DNA of 52,798 nucleotides from Pseudonocardia sp. KRD291 (GCF_019263595.1 NZ_JADQDD010000009.1:1-52798), one strand, 5' to 3'. Counted from the stretch's first letter, positions 32,616 to 40,785 are shown. Translations and numbers: made by a program. The notes: a model not told the origin generated them from the letters alone.

Positions 32616-34037
32616 ATGGTGACCCTGACAGCGCAGGAAGAGGTGACCGCGTCCCCGAGCGTCGTCTTCGGGCTGTTCGGCGCCGGCACCGGCGCCGGGT
32701 GGATCTTCGATGCCCATTGCGACGACGTCGTCCCGGGCGCACCGGTCACTCTCCGAGTGCCGCTCGAACGATCCGACGGACGCGTCGAGCTCCTCGGTCG
32801 CATCGGATGTGTGGAGCAGAACAGACTGATCGAGATCGTCCACACGCAACCGTGGCAAGGACGAACAGTTCTCCGTTTCTCCGGCATCGGACCGAACCGC
32901 ACACAGGTCCGTCTGCAGGCAGAACTCGACGACCAGGGCCTGGCCTGGTTGATGCGCCGCCGTGGCCATCCGGTCGCCATCGAGCGCTCAGGAAACCCAC
33001 GCCTCGGCCTACTGACATCAAAATCGGGGCCGGGCAACCTGTTCGCAATGGCGTCGGACCACATGGCGACGCTGGCACTCGAGGAGGTCAACGCCGAGGG
33101 AGGTCTGCGGGGGCGGCCGGTCGAGCTTCAGGTCGGCGACGACCGGACTGATCCGGAAGAGGGAGCTGCTGAAGCGCGTCGGCTGATGGCAGAGGGCTGC
33201 CGGACGATCCTCGTCGCGACCACTTCGGCCACCTACGTAGCGGTGTCGCAACGCTTGGCCGACGACGAGGTCCTCCTCGTCCAGACCGTGATGAACGAGG
33301 GTGGCGACTCCGGCAGGCTGCGAGTTCAGCTGGGGGAGCGGCACGTCGACCAGATCCGCGGCGCCGCAGGACCCATGATGCGGGCAGCAGGCGGGCGGCG
33401 CTGGTTCCTGGCAGGGAACGACTACTGCTGGCCGCGCAGCACGAACGCCGTAGCCCGCGACGTTCTTCCGCCGGTCGGTGGGCAGATCGTGGGGGAGCGG
33501 TTGGCCTCGCTCGGTACGACCGACTTCGCATCGCTGATCGAGGCGATCGACCGCTCGAAGGCGGACATCACCCTGTCCACGTTCGTCGGCGCGGACGCGG
33601 CGGCCTTCCAGCGCCAACTCCACGAGTACGGACTGCACGATCGCTGCCTGACACTGGCGCCGGCGATGGATGAGTCGACGATCGCTCGAATCGGCGCTGC
33701 GGGTACCGCCGGCCTGCACACCGTCTCGGGCTACATCGAGTCCCTGGACAACGTCGGCAACACGGGGTTGCTCGAACGCTACCGCGAGCGGTTCGGCCGG
33801 TGGGCCCCGCCGTTGTCGACGCTGAGCGAGTCGGTGTTCGAGGCTGTCCACATCTGGTGGACGGCTGCGAGGCGGGCTCGCACGGACGAGCCGGCCGCCG
33901 TCGCGGCGGCCATGCACAACGGCAACTTCGAGCTACCACGTGGCACGGTCAGGCTCGACGGAGACGGCGACGTCCATCAGCAGCTCTACGTGGCCGAAGC
34001 GGTGGGCACGGATCTTCGTATGGTCGCCCGGTGCTAG
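32616..34037 (+). CDS. Fusion of SRPBCC-like domain and AmiC/amide-binding periplasmic-type protein; candidate nitrile/amide sensor
   Basis: A 473-residue protein with two domains. Residues 1-125 look like an SRPBCC/START ligand-binding or polyketide-cyclase fold: VTLTAQEEVTASPSVVFGLF, WIFDAHCDDVVPGAPVTLRV and FSGIGPNRTQVRLQAELDD. Residues about 130-473 form a type I periplasmic-binding fold of the AmiC/short-chain amide kind: LFAMASDHMATLALEEVNAE, GGLRGRPVELQVGDDRTDPE, RRWFLAGNDYCWPRS, LSTFVGADAAAFQRQL and ESVFEAVHIWWTAARRA. There is no signal peptide, so it should act in the cytoplasm, as AmiC and the NhlC-type regulators of nitrile hydratase do. It converges on the nitrile hydratase operon and shares a CTAG stop with it. 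Its base composition is visibly lower in GC than its neighbours. Start ATG 32616 follows AGGGAG. Confidence 0.85.
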   Translation: MVTLTAQEEVTASPSVVFGLFGAGTGAGWIFDAHCDDVVPGAPVTLRVPLERSDGRVELLGRIGCVEQNRLIEIVHTQPWQGRTVLRFSGIGPNRTQVRLQAELDDQGLAWLMRRRGHPVAIERSGNPRLGLLTSKSGPGNLFAMASDHMATLALEEVNAEGGLRGRPVELQVGDDRTDPEEGAAEARRLMAEGCRTILVATTSATYVAVSQRLADDEVLLVQTVMNEGGDSGRLRVQLGERHVDQIRGAAGPMMRAAGGRRWFLAGNDYCWPRSTNAVARDVLPPVGGQIVGERLASLGTTDFASLIEAIDRSKADITLSTFVGADAAAFQRQLHEYGLHDRCLTLAPAMDESTIARIGAAGTAGLHTVSGYIESLDNVGNTGLLERYRERFGRWAPPLSTLSESVFEAVHIWWTAARRARTDEPAAVAAAMHNGNFELPRGTVRLDGDGDVHQQLYVAEAVGTDLRMVARC

Positions 34038-34540
34038 GTGCCGAGCACCGCCGGTGACACCGCGACCGGCTCACGCCGTGGTCGGTGGTGGTCGGCGTTG
34101 CGCGGGGTGGCGAGCACCTCGCTGGTGCGGTCCTCGAGCGCGACCGGGTCGGACAGCGCGCCGTTGGAGGCGAGCACGGTCTCCAGCGCGTTGAGCCAGT
34201 GCTCGTAGTAGTTCCACGGCTCGCCGCCGGAGCCGTCCTCCCACTGCCGGATCGAATCGATCAGCGAGAGCTGGAACTCGCTCCACCCGTAGTGGCCCTC
34301 GTGGTACGCGGCGACGGCCATCGCGAACGCGCGCAGCTCCCACGGCTCGTCGAAGCCCTTGTCCGCCTGCGGCATGTCGCAGAGCAGCGTCTGCACCCGA
34401 CGACGCGCGTCCCCGAGCTCGGTGCCGTCCTGCCGGTAGCCGGTCCGGCCCTGTCCCACCTCGGTGGCGTCGAGGTCCTCGTAGGGTTCCCCGTCGGCGA
34501 ACGGGAGGTGCCCGTGGCCGTGCCCGTGGTCGGCCGCCAT
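34034..34540 (-). CDS. Nitrile hydratase accessory (activator/cobalt-insertion) protein
   Basis: A 168-residue protein of the P14K/NhlE family, related to the N-terminal part of the nitrile hydratase beta subunit: FDEPWELRAFAMAVAAYHEG, WSEFQLSLIDSIRQWE and WNYYEHWLNALETVLASNG. In characterised systems this partner carries cobalt and the oxidised cysteines into the alpha subunit by subunit exchange. The N terminus [14 protein letters not shown] has four alternating histidines (5, 7, 9, 11), a possible metal-delivery site. ATG at 34540 overlaps the alpha-subunit stop (TGATG), so translation is coupled. The stop at 34034 is the reverse reading of the CTAG that ends the convergent fusion gene. 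Confidence 0.93.
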   Translation of the reverse strand: MAADHGHGHGHLPFADGEPYEDLDATEVGQGRTGYRQDGTELGDARRRVQTLLCDMPQADKGFDEPWELRAFAMAVAAYHEGHYGWSEFQLSLIDSIRQWEDGSGGEPWNYYEHWLNALETVLASNGALSDPVALEDRTSEVLATPRNADHHRPRREPVAVSPAVLGT

Positions 34541-35160
34541 CAGGGCTGCTCCGGGTCGCCGACGCCGATCATCGACTCGCGGGTGACCAGCGCGGCGAGC
34601 TGCTCTTCGGACCAGCCGTCGGTGCCGGCCGGGCGCTGCGGCAGCACCCAGTAGCGCATCTCCGAGCTGGTGTCCCAGACGCGGATCTCGACCGAGTCCG
34701 GCACGTCGAGGCCGAACTCGTCGCGCAGCACCGTGCGCGGCTCGCGCACCATCCGTGCGCGGTAGGCGGGCTCCTTGTACCAGTTCGGCGGCAGGCCCAG
34801 GACCGGCCACGGGTAGCAGGAGCACAGCGTGCAGACGATGGCGTGGCGGACCTGGTCGGTGTTCTCGACGGCGACCATGTCCTCACCCTGCAGGCCGCTG
34901 ATCCCGAGCTCGGCGCAGGCGGTGGAGGCGTTGTCCAGCAGGCGCTCCCTGAACTGCGGGTCGGTCCAGGCATTGGCGACGACCTTCGCGCCGAGCTGGG
35001 GGCCGACCTCGTTCTCGTAGATCTCGGCGAACCGGTCCACCGCGGCGGTGGTCATCAGGCCCTTCTCGATCATCAGGGACTCGATCGCCTTCACCCGCGC
35101 GGCGATCTGCGCCTGATGGTCGGCGGCCGGAACACTCTGCGCCGTGTTCGGTGCATTCAT
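34540..35160 (-). CDS. nthA: Nitrile hydratase alpha subunit, cobalt type
   Basis: A 206-residue alpha subunit of nitrile hydratase, which hydrates nitriles to amides. The metal claw [10 protein letters not shown] is at 109-118, with Cys110, Cys113, Ser114 and Cys115 as ligands; Cys113 and Cys115 are expected to be oxidised to sulfinic and sulfenic acid. Thr in CTLCSC marks the cobalt type; iron enzymes have Ser there. Other blocks: [56 protein letters not shown] and [23 protein letters not shown] at 35160 lies 24 bases after the beta stop. The beta-alpha order is the one usual for cobalt-type operons. Confidence 0.97.
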   Translation of the reverse strand: MNAPNTAQSVPAADHQAQIAARVKAIESLMIEKGLMTTAAVDRFAEIYENEVGPQLGAKVVANAWTDPQFRERLLDNASTACAELGISGLQGEDMVAVENTDQVRHAIVCTLCSCYPWPVLGLPPNWYKEPAYRARMVREPRTVLRDEFGLDVPDSVEIRVWDTSSEMRYWVLPQRPAGTDGWSEEQLAALVTRESMIGVGDPEQP

Positions 35161-35184
35161 GATGTGCGTTTCCTTCGTTCGTGG

Positions 35185-35877
35185 TCAGGAAGCGGCCGGG
35201 ACGATGTAGGGCTCCCAGACGTCGAAGGTGCTCGTCCCGTTCGGTTCGGCCGCCTCGGCGCCCCAGAGGTCCTCGGCCGTGAACTGCACGGTGTAGACGT
35301 GCTCGGACGTCTCGTCGAGGCTGTTGCCGGCCGTGTCCGGGTAGACCATCTCGCCGTGCGCCATGACGATGACGCCGGTCTTGCCGCGCACGTAGCCCGC
35401 CTTGCGGGTGTGCCCGCGCGGCGCGTCGGAGACGACGGTGACCCGGTCGCCCACCGAGAACGTCGCCGCCTTGCCGGTGTCGCGGGAGGCGGGCGCCCCG
35501 GCCGGGACGACGGCCTCGATGAACGCGACCAGCTCGCCGTCCGGGTCCTTGTCCTCGGGCAGCGGAGCGTCCGGGTTCTCCAGGTAGTACCGCGTGCGCT
35601 CATCGACCTCCGCGAGATCCCAGTGACCGGTGCGGATGCCGTGGTGCTGGACCGAGTGCAGCCAGTGCTCGTAGTAGGGCGAGGTCAGGTACTCGACCGG
35701 GTCCATCTGCTCCATGCCGTAGCGGAACGCGTCGACGCCGAACATGCCGGCGCGGAACGCCATCGGGAACAGCGTGTGGGCGTGCTTCTCCCACTCCGCC
35801 TTCCAGACCGGCTCCTCCGGCGGGGGTGCCACGGCCCCGAGGCCGTCTCGCCCGCCGAGATCGTGGATGCCGTTCAC
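35185..35877 (-). CDS. nthB: Nitrile hydratase beta subunit
   Basis: A 230-residue beta subunit. N-terminal MNGIHDLGGRDGLGAV is the family signature; WKAEWEKHAHTLFPMAFRAG, YYEHWLHSVQHHGIRTG and the SH3-like C-terminal domain FSVGDRVTVVSDAPRGHTRK, GVIVMAHGEMVYPDT, VYTVQFTAEDLWG complete it. With the alpha subunit it forms the heterodimer whose interface holds the active site. GTG at 35877 is preceded by GGGAGG 6 bases upstream. It overlaps the amidase stop as GTGA, so the amidase and hydratase are translated in a coupled way. Confidence 0.96.
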   Translation of the reverse strand: MNGIHDLGGRDGLGAVAPPPEEPVWKAEWEKHAHTLFPMAFRAGMFGVDAFRYGMEQMDPVEYLTSPYYEHWLHSVQHHGIRTGHWDLAEVDERTRYYLENPDAPLPEDKDPDGELVAFIEAVVPAGAPASRDTGKAATFSVGDRVTVVSDAPRGHTRKAGYVRGKTGVIVMAHGEMVYPDTAGNSLDETSEHVYTVQFTAEDLWGAEAAEPNGTSTFDVWEPYIVPAAS

Positions 35878-37430
35878 GCGTGTCCTCCCGATGTGGACGC
35901 GGCGAGGGCCGGCGGTGCGGGGAACCCACCGACCGCCTGCTCGTAGGCGTGCGCCGCGCGGAGCACGGTCGCGTCGTCGAACTGCCGCCCGACCAGCATC
36001 AGTCCGGCCGGAAGCCCGTTGACCAGGTCGGCCGGGACCGAACAGGCCGGGTGGCCGGTGACGTTGAAGGGGGCCGTGTTCCCGATCATCGACAGGGCCG
36101 TCGGCAGATAGGTTTCCAGTGGCGCGTCGTAACCGACGATCTCCTGCGCCGTGAACGGCAGGGTCGGCATGACGAGGATGTCGTACGCGGAGAGCGCGTC
36201 GTCGTAGGCCTTGCGCAGCTCGAAGGCCAGGTTGCGGGCCATCGCGTAGTACTTGCCGCCGCCGAGCTGGAACGTGTACGTGCCGGACAGCCCGACCAGC
36301 TTGACCGTCTTGGACAGCTCGGCGCCGCGGGTGATCCGCTGGGCCGCGTAGTGCGCGATCAGCTCCGGGTCGTAGAGACCCTGCGAGTTCATGCCGTAGC
36401 CGTTTCCCGCGATCATCTGGAACGCGGCGCCCTCGGTGGCGATCACGTTCCAGAGTGCCATGGCGTCGGTGTGCCACGGGATCGAGACGTCGTCGACGGT
36501 GGCACCGGCTCCGCGAAGCGCGTCGATCGCGGCGCGCACCGACTGGTCCACGCCGGCCTCGCTCTCCGGACGCCCGAACCCCTCGGCCACGACGCCGACG
36601 CGCAGTCCTTCGGCTCCTCGACCGAGCGCAGTCGCGTAACCCACCGGTTCGATCGAGGTGGGCTGACGCGGGTCCTGGCCGTCCACGCCGGCGAGTACCT
36701 CGAGCATCGTCGCGGCGTCGGCGACGGTGCGGGTCATCGGTCCGAGGTGGTCGATCGTCTGCTCGATCGGGAACGCGCCGGTGTAGGGAACCAGGCCGTG
36801 CGTGGGCTTGTGCCCGACGCCGCCGGAGAACGACGCCGGGATCCGCACCGATCCGCCCTGGTCGCCACCGAGCGCGAGATCGACGGCACCGGTCACGACG
36901 AGCGCGACGCTGCCGCTCGACGAGCCACCGGAGTTGCGCGTCGGGTCCCACGGGTTGCGCACCGGCGCCGGCCGCGACGTGAAGCTGCCGCCGGAGAAGC
37001 ACAGGTCCTCGCACACGGACTTACCGGCGATCGTCGCACCCGCTTCGAGCAGCCGGGTGACCACGGTGGCGTCGCGGCGCGGGACGAAACCCTCGACCGT
37101 GGCGGAGCCGTTGGCCATCGGTACGCCCGCGACACTGACGTTGTCCTTGATCACCACGGTCTTACCGGCCAGCGGACCGTCGGCGGCGCCGGAGATCGAC
37201 GTCGTCACCGCCCAGGCGCCGAGCGGGTTGTCCACGGGCGCTGACCATGGCCTGTCCGGGGTGGCCGGAGCAGTCGCCTCGTACAGCTCCTCGACGCGTT
37301 CCGAGGCGGCCAGCGTCCCGGCGACCGCGGGCCCGTACTCCTCGATCTCGGTGGGCGTGAGCCCGAAACGGAAACTCTCGTTCAGCGCCGTCAGGCGCGC
37401 CGAGTCTGGGGGAGGGATCGCCACGGGCAC
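35874..37430 (-). CDS. Amidase (amidase-signature family) for nitrile-derived amides
   Basis: A 518-residue amidase-signature enzyme that hydrolyses the amide made by nitrile hydratase to acid and ammonia. The Ser-cisSer-Lys triad is visible: Lys95 in VVIKDN, the cis-Ser in NSGGSSSGSV at about 170, and nucleophile Ser194 in GGDQGGSVRIPAS. The N-terminal alpha-helical extension (1-75) is like that of the Rhodococcus enantioselective amidases associated with nitrile hydratases. GTG at 37430 follows GAGGAG by 6 bases. It is the first gene of the amidase-beta-alpha-accessory operon and has its own promoter-like sequence upstream. Confidence 0.96.
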   Translation of the reverse strand: MPVAIPPPDSARLTALNESFRFGLTPTEIEEYGPAVAGTLAASERVEELYEATAPATPDRPWSAPVDNPLGAWAVTTSISGAADGPLAGKTVVIKDNVSVAGVPMANGSATVEGFVPRRDATVVTRLLEAGATIAGKSVCEDLCFSGGSFTSRPAPVRNPWDPTRNSGGSSSGSVALVVTGAVDLALGGDQGGSVRIPASFSGGVGHKPTHGLVPYTGAFPIEQTIDHLGPMTRTVADAATMLEVLAGVDGQDPRQPTSIEPVGYATALGRGAEGLRVGVVAEGFGRPESEAGVDQSVRAAIDALRGAGATVDDVSIPWHTDAMALWNVIATEGAAFQMIAGNGYGMNSQGLYDPELIAHYAAQRITRGAELSKTVKLVGLSGTYTFQLGGGKYYAMARNLAFELRKAYDDALSAYDILVMPTLPFTAQEIVGYDAPLETYLPTALSMIGNTAPFNVTGHPACSVPADLVNGLPAGLMLVGRQFDDATVLRAAHAYEQAVGGFPAPPALAASTSGGHA

Positions 37431-37460
37431 TCCTCGGACTAGCTGGGCGGACAGGAGTGA

Positions 37461-37489
37461 AAGCTAGAAGGCCCGGTCGGTCATGTCAA
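37461..37489 (-). promoter_or_regulatory. Candidate promoter of the amidase/nitrile hydratase operon
   Basis: On the minus strand, a perfect TTGACA (-35, plus-strand 37484-37489) is followed after 17 bases by TAGCTT (-10, 37461-37466), ahead of the amidase start at 37430. Confidence 0.55.
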
Positions 37490-37494
37490 TGCGC

Positions 37495-37511
37495 CGTGAC
37501 GCGTTGTCACG
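37495..37511. promoter_or_regulatory. Inverted repeat next to the nitrile operon -35 element
   Basis: CGTGAC-GCGTT-GTCACG is a perfect 6-bp inverted repeat with a 5-base spacer, centred about 17 bases upstream of the -35 element. It could bind the ArsR-type protein or an activator. Confidence 0.45.
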
Positions 37512-37601
37512 AGATCGTCTGCGGAACCCGGTCGAGCCGGCTCAGTCTCGCGGCAGCCTGCCGTCCGCCCGAAGGCACGTCCGGACGGCGGGCCGGTTCG
37601 G

Positions 37602-37970
37602 CTATCCGGTCTTCGCGACGTGTCCCTCGCCCCGCGTCTCGACCGCGGACCGCGCCTCGTCCAACGACTCGCGGAACAGTCCGTGCAGCAGGCGTATGAC
37701 GTCGGCCGCCGCACCGGAGGGGTCGATCGCGTAGAAGCGGAATCGGCCGGCTCTGCGCTCGGTCACGAGACCGGCGATCCGCAGTACCCGCAGGTGGGTG
37801 GACACGGCGGTGCGCCCGACGGTGTGGATCTGCTCGGCGAGCGCTCCCGCGCTGAGCTCATCGTGCTCGGCGAGCACGCTGAGGATCTCACGGCGCACGG
37901 GATCGGCGAGGGCGTCGAACGCCAGGTCGGCGCCGAAGCTCGTGCCCGACCTGTCACGCCCTGCCGACAT
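37602..37970 (-). CDS. ArsR-family winged-helix regulator of the nitrile locus
   Basis: A 122-residue transcription factor. The winged helix-turn-helix spans about 12-95: FDALADPVRREILSVLAEHD, LSAGALAEQIHTVGRTAVST, HLRVLRIAGLVTERRAGRFR, FYAIDPSGAAADVIRLL. It contains no cysteine, so it lacks the CxC metal site of classical ArsR sensors and may respond to a protein partner or an organic ligand. ATG at 37970 lacks a clear ribosome binding site. It lies on the same strand between cbiO and the amidase gene, where cobalt nitrile hydratase loci often keep a repressor such as NhlD. Regulation of both the cobalt importer and the hydratase operon is an inference. Confidence 0.9.
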   Translation of the reverse strand: MSAGRDRSGTSFGADLAFDALADPVRREILSVLAEHDELSAGALAEQIHTVGRTAVSTHLRVLRIAGLVTERRAGRFRFYAIDPSGAAADVIRLLHGLFRESLDEARSAVETRGEGHVAKTG

Positions 37971-37978
37971 AAGCCCAC

Positions 37979-38000
37979 GATAGCCCAACCGGGCCCTATC
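37979..38000. promoter_or_regulatory. Weak inverted repeat upstream of the ArsR gene
   Basis: GATAG and CTATC arms 12 bases apart lie 9 bases before the ArsR start, where autoregulation would act. The arms are only 5 bp, so chance occurrence is quite possible. Confidence 0.25.
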
Positions 38001-38123
38001 GGTGAGGTGACCCGGCACCCCCCACGTGGGTCGGCGTGGCTCGAACGCACCGGGCGCTCGGCGGCGGCTCGGGCGGGCCTGCGGTACCGGCGCGACGGCG
38101 ACCGTGGCCCGCGGAGCCGGCGC

Positions 38124-39005
38124 TCACGGCGGGGAAACCTGGTCGGGTGCGAGCCCGAGGGCCGCCTGAGGGCGGAGGGTTCGGCGCAGGTCCAGAAGGT
38201 CCTGCAGCTCGGCCGCGGTGCGCGGCACGGCGTCCGAACCCGCCTCGCGCAGCAGGCTGCGGACCCCCGGCCCCCACGCCGGACCGAGCCGCGAGGCCGC
38301 CAGCAGGTCGGCGTCCGCGAGCACGTCCTCGGCGGCCGCGAGGTGCACCCGCCCGGCACCGACGACGGCGACCTCGTCGGCCCAGCGGTAGGCGAGATCG
38401 ACGTCGTGGGTGGAGAGCACGATCGTCGTGCCCGCGTCGTGCAGCACGGCGACCGTCTCCATCAGGGCCTCGACGCCCGCGGGGTCGAGGCCGGCGGTCG
38501 GCTCGTCGAGCACCAGCAGCCGCGGCCGCATCGCCACCGCCCCGGCGATCGCGACGCGCTTGCGTTGCCCGAACGACAACAGGTGGGTGGGTTTCGCGGC
38601 CAGGTCGGTGATCTCGAGTGCGGCCAGCGCGGCGGACACCCGCTCGCGCACCTGCTGGGCGTCGAGTCCCAGGTTGAGCGGACCGAACGACACGTCCTGG
38701 GTGACGTCCGCGGCGAACAGCTGGTCGTCGGGGTCCTGCAGGACGAGCTGCACCTGTTCGCGCAGGCGGGCCAGGCCCCGGCGGCTGCGCCGCAGCGGGT
38801 GTCCGTCCAGGAGGACCTCGCCGGCCGTCGGCTCGACCAGCCCGACGAGCAGGCGGAACAGCGTGGTCTTACCGCCGCCGTTCGGGCCGAGCACCGCGAT
38901 CCGGCGACCGGCGTGCACGGCGATGTCGGCGCCGTCGAGCACCGGGTGCCCACGCTCGTAGGCGAAGCCGAGCCCGCGTGCCTGCAGGACCGGGACCCCG
39001 CTCAC
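38124..39005 (-). CDS. cbiO: Cobalt ECF transporter ATPase
   Basis: A 293-residue ABC ATPase that powers cobalt uptake with CbiQ. Walker A is LGPNGGGKTTLFRLL at about 36-50, the Q-loop is QLVLQDPDDQLFAADV, the signature LLSFGQRKRVAIAGAV and Walker B PRLLVLDEPTAGLDP, with switch His in LSTHDVDLA. The FGQRKR form of the signature is typical of CbiO-type subunits. A C-terminal extension of about 70 residues has no recognised motif. GTG at 39005 overlaps the cbiQ stop (GTGA), giving coupled translation. Confidence 0.95.
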   Translation of the reverse strand: MSGVPVLQARGLGFAYERGHPVLDGADIAVHAGRRIAVLGPNGGGKTTLFRLLVGLVEPTAGEVLLDGHPLRRSRRGLARLREQVQLVLQDPDDQLFAADVTQDVSFGPLNLGLDAQQVRERVSAALAALEITDLAAKPTHLLSFGQRKRVAIAGAVAMRPRLLVLDEPTAGLDPAGVEALMETVAVLHDAGTTIVLSTHDVDLAYRWADEVAVVGAGRVHLAAAEDVLADADLLAASRLGPAWGPGVRSLLREAGSDAVPRTAAELQDLLDLRRTLRPQAALGLAPDQVSPP

Positions 39006-39745
39006 AGCACGCTCCTCAGCTCGAGCACCACCGCGGTCACCGCGACCAGCAGGGCGGCCGTCGCCGCGACGAACGGCCGTGACACCGGACGGGACACGAC
39101 CTGCACCCGCAACTGCCCGTCGTAACCCCGCGACGCCAGCCCCTGCTCGAGACGACGCGCCCGGTCGAACGCCCGCAGGAACACCGACGCGCCCTGCCCG
39201 GCCAGGGACCGGTACGTCGTGCGCCAGGTGCGGAACCCGAGGCGCAACGCCTGTGCCTCCCGCACCACCCGCAGCGACTCCAGCAGCAGGAACAGCAACC
39301 GGTAGATCAGGCTCGCGATCTCGATGACGGCCGCCGGGACACCCACCCGCTGCAGCCGCGGCAGCAACTCGGCCAGCGGCGTGGTCGCCGCGAACAGCAG
39401 CAGGCACAGCAGGGCCGCGACCGCCCGCGCGGTCAGCTCGGCGGCCGGGACCAGTCCGCCCGGGTTCCAGGCCGGCCACGGCGTCCCGCCGACCGTCACC
39501 AGCAACGGGGCGGCGCCGACGAGCACGAACCCGAGCGGCACCCGGGCCGCCCGCCACACCACGCGCCCGGCGACGCCGGCCGGTCCGAGCAGCAGCCCCA
39601 GCGCGACCGGCGCGCAGACCGCCGCGCCCGGCCACGGGGGCAGGGCGACGGCGAGCACGAGCAGGCCGAGCGAGAGGAACGCCTTCTCCCCGGGATGGCG
39701 CGCGCGCCAGCGGTTCGTGTACGCGGCGACGTCCAGCGGCAGCAT
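39002..39745 (-). CDS. cbiQ: Cobalt ECF transporter transmembrane subunit
   Basis: A 247-residue T-component (CbiQ/EcfT) with about six helices. The coupling-helix motifs contacting the ATPase are visible: ALRLGFRTWRTTYRSLAG and RARRLEQGLASRGYDG (the A-R-G type motif). N-terminal MLPLDVAAYTNRWRARHPGE has the AYTNRWR block of CbiQ proteins. ATG at 39745; it begins 10 bases after cbiN stops. It links the cobalt-binding CbiMN unit to CbiO. Confidence 0.93.
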   Translation of the reverse strand: MLPLDVAAYTNRWRARHPGEKAFLSLGLLVLAVALPPWPGAAVCAPVALGLLLGPAGVAGRVVWRAARVPLGFVLVGAAPLLVTVGGTPWPAWNPGGLVPAAELTARAVAALLCLLLFAATTPLAELLPRLQRVGVPAAVIEIASLIYRLLFLLLESLRVVREAQALRLGFRTWRTTYRSLAGQGASVFLRAFDRARRLEQGLASRGYDGQLRVQVVSRPVSRPFVAATAALLVAVTAVVLELRSVL

Positions 39746-39754
39746 CTGTCTCGA

Positions 39755-40099
39755 TCAGTCGTCGGCGGTCTCGGGCCCGACGCCGTCCGCGCTCCGACCG
39801 GCCTCCGCAGGGCGGTCGGCGCCCAGGCGCCGCTTCGTGCGCACCACGCCGAAGTAGTAGCCGACCACGCCGGCGCCGAGCGCGGCCTGCAGGGCGAACA
39901 GGCCGGACTCGATCTCCCCGGACGGGGGCTCGTAGAGCGGTGCGAACCACGGCTCGTAGTCCGGGTGCGACTCGGTGATCGCCTCCTCGGCCTGCCCGTC
40001 CGAGCCGGCGAACTCGCCGTCGACGAACACCACCGGGAACGCCACGAGGACCACGACGGCCACCAGGAGCAGCCAGTTCAGCAGCGTCGAACGCGTCAT
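39755..40099 (-). CDS. cbiN: Cobalt transport auxiliary subunit
   Basis: A 114-residue two-helix protein: [20 protein letters not shown] at the N terminus, an extracytoplasmic loop with [20 protein letters not shown] and [20 protein letters not shown], and a second helix [13 protein letters not shown]. The loop is the CbiN signature and helps load Co(II) onto CbiM. Presence of CbiN rather than NikL or NikN supports cobalt over nickel. ATG at 40099 overlaps the cbiM stop (ATGA). Confidence 0.95.
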   Translation of the reverse strand: MTRSTLLNWLLLVAVVVLVAFPVVFVDGEFAGSDGQAEEAITESHPDYEPWFAPLYEPPSGEIESGLFALQAALGAGVVGYYFGVVRTKRRLGADRPAEAGRSADGVGPETADD

Positions 40100-40785
40100 G
40101 CCGTGACCTCCGTCGGCTCGGACGGGCGCTTGAGCAGCCCCAGACGTTCCAGCTCGGCCGGGCTGACCCGCACCAGCAACCGCACCACGAGCACGGTCAG
40201 CAGCCCTTCGCTGACCGCCAGCGGGATCTGGGTCACCGCGAAGATCGACCCGAACTTCAGCACCGAGCCGAGCACGCCGGACGTCGCGTCCGGGAACGCG
40301 AGCGCCAGCTGCGCGCTGGTCACGCAGTACGTCGCCAGGTCGCCGAGCGCGGCGGCGAAGAACACCCCGAGCCCGAGCCCGCCGCCGACCGAGCGGACCA
40401 GCCGGTAGACCCCGTACGCGACCCACGGCCCGACGACCGCCATCGAGAACGCGTTCGCCCCGAGCGTGGTGAGCCCGCCGTGGGCCAGCAACGTGGCCTG
40501 GAAGAACAGGACGATCGTGCCCAGCAGGGCCATCACGGGTGGTCGGAACAGGACGGCCCCGAGACCGGTCCCGGTCGGGTGCGAGCACGACCCGGTGACC
40601 GACGGGATCTTCAGGGCGGACAGCACGAACGTGAACGCGCCCGCCGCACCGAGCAGCAGCTTGGACTCCGGGTTGTCCCGGACCTGCCGCACGACCGCCC
40701 GCGCCCCGTGCACGACGAACGGGGCCGCCACGACCGTCCAGGCCGCCGCGTGAAGCGGCGGAAGATAGCCCTCCGCGATGTGCAC
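40096..40785 (-). CDS. cbiM: Cobalt ECF transporter substrate-binding subunit
   Basis: A 229-residue integral membrane S-component. The GTG at 40785 is chosen because it gives [10 protein letters not shown]: in CbiM/NikM the second residue must be His, since the N-terminal amine and His2 ligate the metal. Longer in-frame starts would bury it. Other blocks are [31 protein letters not shown] with the metal-binding His, [20 protein letters not shown] and [18 protein letters not shown]. It heads cbiMNQO, apparently one operon. No cobalamin riboswitch is seen upstream, so control seems to be by protein, matching a role in supplying the nitrile hydratase. Confidence 0.95.
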   Translation of the reverse strand: MHIAEGYLPPLHAAAWTVVAAPFVVHGARAVVRQVRDNPESKLLLGAAGAFTFVLSALKIPSVTGSCSHPTGTGLGAVLFRPPVMALLGTIVLFFQATLLAHGGLTTLGANAFSMAVVGPWVAYGVYRLVRSVGGGLGLGVFFAAALGDLATYCVTSAQLALAFPDATSGVLGSVLKFGSIFAVTQIPLAVSEGLLTVLVVRLLVRVSPAELERLGLLKRPSEPTEVTA

